NCBI GenBank assembly: GCA_022510885.1
Contig: JAFLSP010000105.1
Location: 1-6,149 of the forward strand
From: Treponema sp.
GTDB taxonomy: Bacteria > Spirochaetota > Spirochaetia > Treponematales > Treponemataceae
Direction of reading: 5' to 3'
Length of the DNA: 6,149 nt
In this document: positions 1 to 5,979 of the stretch, in pieces
Layout of the letters: every line of letters begins with the position of its first letter
Numbering within the stretch: the stretch's first letter is position 1
Made by a program: the position numbers and the translations under genes
The notes under the pieces: generated by a model
The model's input: only the letters and a program-made list of their open reading frames with translations
Databases searched by the model: none
What the model was told of the DNA's origin: nothing

Positions 1-11
1 TTGGACAAAAC
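1..11 (+). promoter_or_regulatory. Candidate operator half-site TTGGACAAAAC upstream of regulator
   Basis: TTGGACAAAAC at 1-11 recurs exactly, in inverted orientation, at 2197-2207 in the gap before the transporter genes. A one-mismatch direct copy of its core (GGGCAAAACAG against GGACAAAACAG) lies at 2171-2181. It sits just upstream of the predicted -35 box of the regulator gene, a plausible place for autoregulation. That it binds this AraC protein is inference. Confidence 0.3.
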
Positions 12-19
12 AGTTCGGC

Positions 20-48
20 TTGTAAAAATTCCGACGTGGGTATAAAAT
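20..48 (+). promoter_or_regulatory. Candidate sigma-70-type promoter for the regulator gene
   Basis: A TTGTAA at 20-25 (four of six consensus bases) is followed after 17 bases by TAAAAT at 43-48 (five of six). An alternative reading of the same AT-rich patch is TATAAA at 41-46 with a 15-base spacer. Transcription would then begin near 55, only about 12 bases before the first ATG at 67 but about 78 bases before the in-frame ATG at 133, which bears on the start choice. The window begins at base 1, so a further promoter upstream cannot be excluded. Prediction from base pattern only. Confidence 0.4.
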
Positions 49-66
49 AGATAAAAAGGCGTTGGT

Positions 67-2190
67 ATGGCAGTGCGTTCCGCAATGAAGAACGGATTTA
101 TAGTGCTTTCCGCACAGGGCGGTGCGGAAAAAATGGTATCATCTTTAAAGGTGCATGAGTACGCGGCACAATGGCTGCGTGCCCTTGCCGAAAAAAAAGA
201 CGCTGTACCCGCGCAGTTGCCTTTCCTCGACGTACAGCAACTGCGCGTTCTCAGCTCGCTCAAGGGAGAGTTGCTTGGTGCGCACGACCGCGAGAGCGTG
301 GTGCGGGTGCTGGCGCGGTACCTGCCGCAAATCGGCATCAAGACGGCGGCAGTGTTCGTGCAGGAGCAGGCGCGCATCATGTATGTGGGCGGATTTTTCG
401 GCGGCACTTTGGACGTGTCGTCTCTGCCGCTTTCCGCGCAACGCATCTTTCCCCCGCAGTTGGACGCGCATCTCAAAAAAGGCATCTATTATGTGTGTCC
501 GTTTTCTCTCGGCGAGGACAGGTTCGGCTACGCGCTGTTTTCCCATGCTGATATGGATGAAGCCGTGTACCGCGACATAGCGTGTACCGTGGGGAACGCC
601 ATGCAGACCGTACATCTTATGGATGAGCTCATGGCGGCAAAAACTGCCGCAGAACGCGCCATGTGCGAGAAAAACGAATTCTTTGCCAACGCGGGCGGCG
701 ACCTCTGCGACCCGCTTGCCGACCTGTCGGCAAAAATTACGCAAATGGAAGCGAACGTTGAGAACGGCATCCTTGACGCAGACATCTTAAGTGAACAGCT
801 GCTGTTCTTAAAGTCTCAGGTTGCGGCACAACTGGAAAAGACGGAGACGCTCGTGGAGCTTTCGCGCGTGCAGATGGAAGACGTGCCCATGGACAAAAAA
901 CTGTTTGCCGTGGCAAGCGTCCTGCCGTCTGAAATCGCGCACCGTGCCGACGGTATGCCGCTGCTCTTTGGCGACGTTGCGCGCATAGAAAAAACCGTGC
1001 GCATTTTCTTGGAGCGGAGCGGCAATGCCGTTACGGTGCGCGCAGAGGCAGACGGCGTGCATCTCTCATTCGATTCCGTGCGGTTCGATTGGAAAAGCCC
1101 CGCGCTCCTGCTTGCCGAAAAAAACATCCTTTTGCAGTACGGCAGCGTGTACAAAGCGGATTTTTCGGCAACGGTTGTGCTGCCGTATCCCAACCTTGCG
1201 GGGCTGCCTCCGCTCAAGCCCGGCGTGTTGCCGCAGCGCATTTACGCGCTTTCTCCCGTGGATGCGGAGACAATGCTTTCGTTGCCTGTAGGGCCGATTC
1301 CCCCTGCGGTGGCGCAGGCGCGGCATACCGAAGAACCGGTCATGCTCTATTGGAATCCGGCGAACACCGGTGTGGACATGAGCGTGAAGTTCTATGCGTT
1401 CCGCCACGACGAGACGCTTGCCCGCGCCCCCCTGTTGTGCTACGACCGTTCGCTTGAGGGACAGACTTTTCTTACGGCACTGAAACAGCAGGTGAATGCG
1501 CAGCGCAAGGCGGCCGTGCTGTTCGTGAATGCGCGGCGCGTCCGCTACGGCACTTGGGCAACCGACGAGAACGCCGTGTCCGTTTCTTCTATCGCTGACA
1601 TTGATGCCGTGCTTGAGGAAGTGACTCCCGCGCTTATCGTGTTTGAGTCTGTGGACGAAACGGGCATCAAGCGCATTCGCGCAAACCCGCGCACCGTGCT
1701 CGTTCCCGTGCTTGTCATTGCGCGCGATGTCGTTACCGATGCCGACGTGGACGTGCTGTGCGCACAGCCGCGCACCCTGCTGTGCAACTACGGCGTGGTG
1801 GATTCTGAGCCGTTCAGCGCACGTATAATGGAAATCCTGCATGGCGATGACCTCATGCCCTCGCACACGGGCGCGCTCGTCAAGAAGGCTATCCTCTATT
1901 TAAACAAAAACTGCTCCCATCAAATCGTCCGCTGGAAACTCGCCGACACCGTGCACGTGAGCGAAGACTATCTGACACGGGTATTCCATAAAGAGCTTGG
2001 GTTGTCCCTGTGGGAATACTTAAATAGGTACAGACTGCACCTTGCGGAACGAATGCTGATGGAGACCAACGCGACCGTCACCGAGATTGCCGAGTATATC
2101 GGCTATCAAGACCATGCGTATTTCTGCCGCGTGTTCAAAAAGGCGTTCGGCGTGTCGCCGGGCAAGATTAGGGCAAAACAGAACATTTAA
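67..2190 (+). CDS. AraC-family regulator with GAF-like front and degenerate histidine kinase/receiver middle
   Basis: This cytosolic protein of 707 residues probably activates the transporter genes that follow. Residues about 603-703 are a clear AraC DNA-binding domain with two helix-turn-helix units (about 622-645 and 670-698, the latter with TEIAEYIGY and FKKAFGVSP). Residues about 55-185 look GAF-like (LRVLSSLKGELL, then a beta-rich stretch). Residues 190-373 resemble a HisKA/HATPase pair: EKNEFFANAGGDLCDPL (201-217) aligns with the kinase H-box, but the phospho-accepting His is Gly211, and FGDVARIEKTVRIFL (301-315) resembles the N-box region without its Asn. Residues about 480-592 look receiver-like, with Glu527 (PALIVFE) where the Asp should be. 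There are no membrane segments. The start is uncertain: ATG at 67 is the first after in-frame stops and has only a weak AAGG upstream; ATG at 133 is an alternative. The AraC call is firm; the middle domains are read by eye. Confidence 0.9.
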   Translation: MAVRSAMKNGFIVLSAQGGAEKMVSSLKVHEYAAQWLRALAEKKDAVPAQLPFLDVQQLRVLSSLKGELLGAHDRESVVRVLARYLPQIGIKTAAVFVQEQARIMYVGGFFGGTLDVSSLPLSAQRIFPPQLDAHLKKGIYYVCPFSLGEDRFGYALFSHADMDEAVYRDIACTVGNAMQTVHLMDELMAAKTAAERAMCEKNEFFANAGGDLCDPLADLSAKITQMEANVENGILDADILSEQLLFLKSQVAAQLEKTETLVELSRVQMEDVPMDKKLFAVASVLPSEIAHRADGMPLLFGDVARIEKTVRIFLERSGNAVTVRAEADGVHLSFDSVRFDWKSPALLLAEKNILLQYGSVYKADFSATVVLPYPNLAGLPPLKPGVLPQRIYALSPVDAETMLSLPVGPIPPAVAQARHTEEPVMLYWNPANTGVDMSVKFYAFRHDETLARAPLLCYDRSLEGQTFLTALKQQVNAQRKAAVLFVNARRVRYGTWATDENAVSVSSIADIDAVLEEVTPALIVFESVDETGIKRIRANPRTVLVPVLVIARDVVTDADVDVLCAQPRTLLCNYGVVDSEPFSARIMEILHGDDLMPSHTGALVKKAILYLNKNCSHQIVRWKLADTVHVSEDYLTRVFHKELGLSLWEYLNRYRLHLAERMLMETNATVTEIAEYIGYQDHAYFCRVFKKAFGVSPGKIRAKQNI
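107..130 (+). promoter_or_regulatory. Perfect 9-bp hairpin just before the alternative start of the regulator
   Basis: TTTCCGCAC (107-115) pairs perfectly with GTGCGGAAA (122-130) around a six-base loop. The hairpin ends two bases before the in-frame ATG at 133. If translation begins at 67 it is merely early coding sequence; if it begins at 133 it lies in the leader and could hinder ribosome access. Structure seen directly; role unknown. Confidence 0.35.
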
Positions 2191-2207
2191 AGTGCGGTTT
2201 TGTCCAA
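2171..2207 (+). promoter_or_regulatory. Inverted repeat across the regulator stop codon, with operator-like motif
   Basis: GGGCAAAAC (2171-2179) can pair with GTTTTGTCC (2197-2205), nine pairs with one G-U, around a 17-base loop that contains the TAA stop. No U-run follows, so this is not a convincing terminator. The right arm, extended to 2207, is the exact reverse complement of the motif at bases 1-11. It could be two facing protein-binding half-sites rather than an RNA hairpin. Confidence 0.3.
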
Positions 2208-2212
2208 TAAGA

Positions 2213-2227
2213 TGTAAACAGTTTACA
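2213..2227. promoter_or_regulatory. 15-bp palindromic operator candidate before the transporter genes
   Basis: TGTAAACAGTTTACA is a perfect palindrome, seven bases each side of a central A, centred 43 bases before the first permease ATG. It contains TTTACA (2222-2227), a -35-like hexamer, but the best -10-like hexamer, TATCAT at 2240-2245, is only 12 bases further on, too close for a normal promoter. A weak promoter needing an activator at this site would fit. The sequence also resembles LacI-family or catabolite-response sites (TGNAA...TTNCA), though those usually have an even CG centre. Which protein binds is unknown. Confidence 0.45.
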
Positions 2228-2262
2228 AACATTTCGGTATATCATAGACACTGAGGTTAGAT

Positions 2263-3210
2263 ATGAACGAAACACAAACTACAGTTCTTAAGGCTCCCAA
2301 AAAGGACCTTTGGAAGGACATCAAACGGCACTTTTCGGTCTATGCTCTGCTCATCATTCCGTTAGTGTATTATACCGTTCTTAAATACGGTCCGATTGTC
2401 AACGGTCAGATTGCGTTTAAGGATTTCTCGCCGATTGATGGTGTGTGGGGAAGTAAGTGGATAGGCTTCGGCAACTTCATGGCCTTCTTCAAGTCATTCT
2501 ATTTTGGCGAGCTGCTCCGCAATACCGTGTTGTACAGTTTGGCAAAACTGGTGCTTTCCGTGCCGTTGTCCGTCATCTTGGCGGTCGCCCTGTACGAGTG
2601 TACGCGCAACGTCCTGCGTCGCGTGGTGCAGACCATGGTGTATCTGCCGCACTTCCTTTCTTGGGTTATCATGTACGGTATCCTGCTTGCCCTGCTTGCG
2701 CCGGGTGACGGTATCGTGAACGACCTCATTGAGTTCATTGCGGGCAAGGATGCGCGCTTTGACTTCTTGACCCAAACCAAATCATTCCCGGTTATCGTCG
2801 TGCTTTCCGACGCATGGAAAGAGATGGGTTGGGCGGCTATCGTCTTTATCGCCGCGCTGATGGGCATTGACGGCACCTTGTTCGAGGCCGCCATGGTCGA
2901 AGGCGCAAGTGCGGTGCAGCGCGTGTGGTACATCACCATTCCGTCAATCAAGCCGGTTATCGTTACGGTCGTTCTGCTCAAACTGGGCACGATTTTGGAC
3001 GCGGGCTTTAACCAGATGTTCATGCTGTATTCAGTTCCTGTCTACTCGGTCGCGGATATTATCGATACCTGGGTGTACCGCCAAGGCTTGTTGCAGTTCC
3101 AGTTCGCGCTTGCTACGGCAGTGGGTATCTTCAAAGGCGTTATCGGGTTCTTGTTGGTTCGTATTTCTAACACGGTCGTCAAAAAACTGACCGACTCGTC
3201 ACTGATATAA
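2263..3210 (+). CDS. Carbohydrate ABC transporter permease, LplB-like (CUT1)
   Basis: One of the two inner-membrane subunits that form the import channel. The 315-residue length is normal for the family. A cytosolic tail of about 25 residues precedes roughly six membrane segments, near 24-44, 84-112, 121-146, 174-201, 231-256 and 280-303. The early KYGPIVNGQIAFKDFSP (41-57) and VWGSKWIGFGNF (61-72) are typical of LplB/YteP-type permeases. The ATPase-docking EAA loop is intact at 208-230 (EAAMVEGASAVQRVW, then IPSIKP). ATG at 2263 follows GAGGT at 2253-2257 with good spacing. The gene lies 72 bases after the regulator and 11 before the second permease, and probably leads the transport operon. 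By family the substrate is likely an oligosaccharide or complex sugar; the sequence does not say which. Confidence 0.95.
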   Translation: MNETQTTVLKAPKKDLWKDIKRHFSVYALLIIPLVYYTVLKYGPIVNGQIAFKDFSPIDGVWGSKWIGFGNFMAFFKSFYFGELLRNTVLYSLAKLVLSVPLSVILAVALYECTRNVLRRVVQTMVYLPHFLSWVIMYGILLALLAPGDGIVNDLIEFIAGKDARFDFLTQTKSFPVIVVLSDAWKEMGWAAIVFIAALMGIDGTLFEAAMVEGASAVQRVWYITIPSIKPVIVTVVLLKLGTILDAGFNQMFMLYSVPVYSVADIIDTWVYRQGLLQFQFALATAVGIFKGVIGFLLVRISNTVVKKLTDSSLI

Positions 3211-3221
3211 GAGGTAAAACA

Positions 3222-4109
3222 ATGGAAAAACCTAAGACTGTTAAACTGACGGCAGGCGACCGCACATTCTATATACTGGTTGATGCGTTCCTCGTCTTTG
3301 TGTTCATTATCGTCCTTATTCCGATGTGGAGTACGGTTGCGCAGTCATTCCGTCCGAACGGATATATGCATTCCTATTTGGAAGCGATGTTCCGTCCGTG
3401 GGAATGGCGGCTCGGCGCGTATCGGTCATTGTTGGGCAACGCGGGCTTTATCACCGCGTTTTGGAACTCGCTCAAGATTTTGTTCTTTGGCGTGGCGACG
3501 GCGTTGGCGCTGACCGTTCCGCTTGCCTATTGTATGTCCGTGCAGGATTTGCCGGGACGCAAGCTGCTCAACTGGTACGTGCTTATCCCGTACCTGTTCA
3601 ACATCGGCTTGATTCCGACATACTTGGTCGTGACGAACCTTGGCTTTACCGACCACTTGGCGTCGGTCTTTATCCCGGGCGCGGTCGGCACGTACAACTG
3701 TCTGATTATGCGCGGCTTCTTTGAGGGCATTCCCGAATCGCTCAAAGAGTCGGCGCGCATTGACGGCGCGGCGGAATGGTATGTGCTGATTGCCATTATC
3801 CTGCCCTTGTCAAAGCCGATATTGATGTCCATCGGTCTGTTCTACGGCGTGAACTTCTGGAACGACTTTATGCACCCGTTGCTGTACATTCAGAACTCAT
3901 ACTTGCAGCCCTTGCCCATCCTGTTGCGCAACATCCTGCTTGGTGCGTCCATGAGCGAAGTGGTGGAGGCGACGGCATTTGCGGACGCGCCGGTTGAGGC
4001 AATCAAGGCGGCTTCGGTCTTCCTTTCTGCCATTCCGATGGTTATCGCCTATCCGTTCATTCAGAAATACTTCACCAAGGGTACGATGCTTGGTGCGGTG
4101 AAGGGCTGA
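3222..4109 (+). CDS. Carbohydrate ABC transporter permease, LplC/YtcP-like (CUT1)
   Basis: Partner channel subunit to the preceding permease, 295 residues, a usual length. About six membrane segments lie near 14-38, 77-106, 115-138, 147-165, 187-213 and 264-284. The EAA loop is present at about 172-199 (ESLKESARIDGAAEW, then ILPLSKP). The C-terminus QKYFTKGTMLGAVKG is characteristic of LplC/YtcP proteins. The ribosome site AGAGG overlaps the preceding stop codon and ATG follows at 3222, so the two permeases are almost surely on one transcript and translationally close, as expected for equal-dose partners. No ATPase gene follows; a shared ATPase encoded elsewhere is the usual arrangement for this family. 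Confidence 0.95.
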   Translation: MEKPKTVKLTAGDRTFYILVDAFLVFVFIIVLIPMWSTVAQSFRPNGYMHSYLEAMFRPWEWRLGAYRSLLGNAGFITAFWNSLKILFFGVATALALTVPLAYCMSVQDLPGRKLLNWYVLIPYLFNIGLIPTYLVVTNLGFTDHLASVFIPGAVGTYNCLIMRGFFEGIPESLKESARIDGAAEWYVLIAIILPLSKPILMSIGLFYGVNFWNDFMHPLLYIQNSYLQPLPILLRNILLGASMSEVVEATAFADAPVEAIKAASVFLSAIPMVIAYPFIQKYFTKGTMLGAVKG

Positions 4110-4122
4110 TACGGTTATTTTG

Positions 4123-4201
4123 GTAACGATTTGACCGAATGATGCGCAGTGATTGCGTGTCATTCGGTTGATTGTACGTGCGTGGCGGTAACAAAACGCA
4201 C
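4123..4201 (+). promoter_or_regulatory. Two-hairpin RNA element, copy 1 (leader of first binding protein)
   Basis: Hairpin A pairs 4131-4148 with 4154-4171 (18 pairs, four of them G-U or U-G) around a five-base loop. After six bases, hairpin B pairs GTGCGT (4178-4183) with ACGCAC (4196-4201) around the 12-base loop GGCGGTAACAAA (4184-4195). No U-run follows hairpin A, so it is not an ordinary intrinsic terminator. The same layout recurs before the second binding-protein gene with different stem bases but kept pairing. It may limit 3' decay, adjust expression of the binding protein relative to the permeases, or act as a regulatory leader; these roles are inferred. Confidence 0.6.
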
Positions 4202-4242
4202 CATATTTTTAATTCATTTGCTTTTCATATAGGGGGAAAAGA

Positions 4243-5853
4243 ATGAAACATCAGTGGAAGAATTTGGCGCTTGCCGCTTTTATTCTTGCTATCACAACAT
4301 TTGCCGTTACGACATTCGGTTGTAGTGGCAAAACAGGGAGCAAGGGCAAGACGGTTGACATTGAGCTGTGGTACGGCGCGGCGGTTACGGAAGCAGGTCC
4401 GCCGCCGGCAGACTGGGTAGCATACCAGATTATCCGTGAAAAGCTCGGTATCAATCTGATTGCGACGGCGCTTCCCTCATCAGAAACCGACCAGTTGCAG
4501 AAAATCAACGCGGCGGGTGCGGCGCGCTCATTGCCGGACATCTTTATGTGCGGCGAGCAGGCATTCAAGCTGCTTTCTCAGCAGAAACTGCTTGCGGAAG
4601 TGGACGATATGTATGCGATGATGCCCAACCGCTCAAAGCTGATGTACGACAAGGACTCACGCACGTTTACGACAATCAACGGCAAGTCATACGGTTTGGC
4701 ACAGCCGGGTTCAATTGCCCGCAACGAGGGCGTTGTTATCCGCAAGGACTGGCTTGACCGGCTTGGTCTGAGCATTCCTAAGACAACCGACGAATACTTT
4801 GCGGTTATGGAAGCCTTTACCAAGCGCGACCCGGACGGCAACGGCAAGGACGATACCTACGGTTTTGGCGCGTTCTTGGAGACCAAGCCGATGAGCGAAG
4901 GCTTGGGCGTTCGCTTTGACCCCTTCTTCGGTGCCTATGGCGTTGCCGGTACGTGGAATCTGACGGCAAAGGGTGCGGGTCTGAACATCAGGAAGCCCGA
5001 ATACTTTGACGCGATGACTTACGTGAAGAGTATTGTTGATGCAAAAATCATCGACCCGAACTGGCTTGCGTACAAGAAGGACGACTTCCGCGCCGCATGG
5101 AAGCAGGGCCGCTACGGCATCTTCCGCGAGCAGAATGCCGCGTTGCACCTCCAGTCAAACTATCTTCCGTTCGACAACAACTTCCCGGACGGCGACCTCA
5201 TTGTTATCGACCCGCCGGTCGGTCCGAACGGACAGTCTTCTACGGGTGTCTACGAGCAGTCATACCGCATTTACTGCCTTTCTGCGCAACGCGCGAACGA
5301 AAAGGTTAAGGTTAACGGACAGCAGTATACCAAGAAGCAGAAGATTGCCGAACTGCTTGAGTGGATGTCTTCTGACGAAGGCTACTATCTGCTCGGCTAC
5401 GGTGTTGAGGGCGTGAACTACGTAAAAGACCCGAAAACGGGTGCGCCTACCGAGGAAGGTCTGCCCGACCCGAAGTTGGCATGGACAAAGTCTTCTGTGC
5501 AGCCGCTTACACAGTTGCGCAACATGGTGTACTACAACGGTGATGCGGAGCTTGCAACGCGCTACGGTCCGTATGTAACGGAGAAGTCTCACAAAGAGAT
5601 TAGCCCGCTCAAGACATTGCGCGAGATGCAGGCAACTCCGTGGACGGCATGCAATGGCGTTGCGAAACTTAAGCAGCCCACTGCTGACATCGAGCGTTTC
5701 TACAACCAGGGTATTTCAGAGTTCTTGACCGGCAAGCGTCCGCTTACCAAGGATGCATGGAATGCATGGCTTGAAGAATTTGACCGGGTTGGCGGCAAGG
5801 CTTGGGAAGACGAATGTCTCCAGATTGCCCGTACCGAGGGCATCCTCAAATAG
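4243..5853 (+). CDS. Extracellular solute-binding lipoprotein, LplA/YtcQ-like
   Basis: This is the capture subunit of the importer, 536 residues, the usual size for the large LplA-type binding proteins. The signal segment (MKHQWKNLALAAFILAITTF) ends in a loose lipobox TFGC, making Cys27 the probable lipidated residue; such relaxed lipoboxes are known in spirochaetes. The mature start has DIELWYGAAVTEAGPPP (39-55). The motif DPDGNGKDDTYGFGA (196-210) resembles the calcium-binding DxDxNG loop common in this family. A strong site AGGGGG at 4231-4236 precedes ATG at 4243. The gene sits 133 bases after the permeases, a gap filled by a structured element, and is followed by a paralogue with near-identical early codons. 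The ligand is unknown; a sugar oligomer is the family expectation. Confidence 0.93.
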   Translation: MKHQWKNLALAAFILAITTFAVTTFGCSGKTGSKGKTVDIELWYGAAVTEAGPPPADWVAYQIIREKLGINLIATALPSSETDQLQKINAAGAARSLPDIFMCGEQAFKLLSQQKLLAEVDDMYAMMPNRSKLMYDKDSRTFTTINGKSYGLAQPGSIARNEGVVIRKDWLDRLGLSIPKTTDEYFAVMEAFTKRDPDGNGKDDTYGFGAFLETKPMSEGLGVRFDPFFGAYGVAGTWNLTAKGAGLNIRKPEYFDAMTYVKSIVDAKIIDPNWLAYKKDDFRAAWKQGRYGIFREQNAALHLQSNYLPFDNNFPDGDLIVIDPPVGPNGQSSTGVYEQSYRIYCLSAQRANEKVKVNGQQYTKKQKIAELLEWMSSDEGYYLLGYGVEGVNYVKDPKTGAPTEEGLPDPKLAWTKSSVQPLTQLRNMVYYNGDAELATRYGPYVTEKSHKEISPLKTLREMQATPWTACNGVAKLKQPTADIERFYNQGISEFLTGKRPLTKDAWNAWLEEFDRVGGKAWEDECLQIARTEGILK

Positions 5854-5869
5854 TTTGAGGCTTTATTTG
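5844..5869 (+). terminator. Weak terminator-like hairpin with the stop codon as its loop
   Basis: CCTCAAA (5844-5850) pairs perfectly with TTTGAGG (5854-5860), and the three-base loop is the TAG stop of the first binding protein. A T-rich stretch, CTTTATTTG (5861-5869), follows. The stem is short, only three of seven pairs are G-C, and the U-run is broken, so termination would be partial at best. Confidence 0.3.
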
Positions 5870-5940
5870 TAGCGATTTGACCACACAGTGTTCTGCACTG
5901 TGTGGTCAATTGTGAGCGCGTGGCGGCAACAAAGCGCGTT
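5869..5940 (+). promoter_or_regulatory. Two-hairpin RNA element, copy 2 (leader of second binding protein)
   Basis: Hairpin A is a perfect 14-pair stem, 5877-5890 with 5896-5909, loop TTCTG. Five bases later, hairpin B pairs AGCGCGT (5915-5921) with GCGCGTT (5934-5940) around GGCGGCAACAAA (5922-5933), one base different from copy 1. Flanks shared with copy 1 are the 14 bases ending GATTTGACC on the left (one mismatch) and ATTGT after hairpin A. The distance to the downstream ATG is 39 bases, against 41 in copy 1. It was evidently duplicated with the binding-protein gene. Confidence 0.6.
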
Positions 5941-5979
5941 ATATACACCACTCTATCATTTTCACCTAAGGAGGGAAAA

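Noticed and set aside
145..744. Minus-strand open frame of 199 codons opposite the regulator N-terminus
   Set aside because: Low-complexity, Arg/His-rich product with no family features; explained by GC-rich codons of the real gene on the other strand.
1066..1866. Long minus-strand open frame of 266 codons inside the regulator gene
   Set aside because: It is an antisense shadow: His/Arg-rich composition, no recognisable family, no ribosome site, and fully inside a gene with a clear AraC domain.
4131..4171. Hairpin A of copy 1 as an intrinsic terminator closing the permease operon
   Set aside because: No U-run follows the stem, the binding protein is normally co-expressed with its permeases, and the duplicated two-hairpin layout suggests another role.
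4202..4242. A separate promoter for the first binding protein in the AT-rich stretch after the element
   Set aside because: Possible -10-like hexamers (CATATT at 4202) have no -35 partner at a suitable distance, and the matching stretch before the second gene has only TATATA, also without a partner.
4123..5940. CRISPR array or insertion-sequence ends
   Set aside because: There are only two copies, 1.7 kb apart and each before a paralogous gene; there are no regular spacers, transposase or target-site duplications. Gene duplication with leader explains the repeats.
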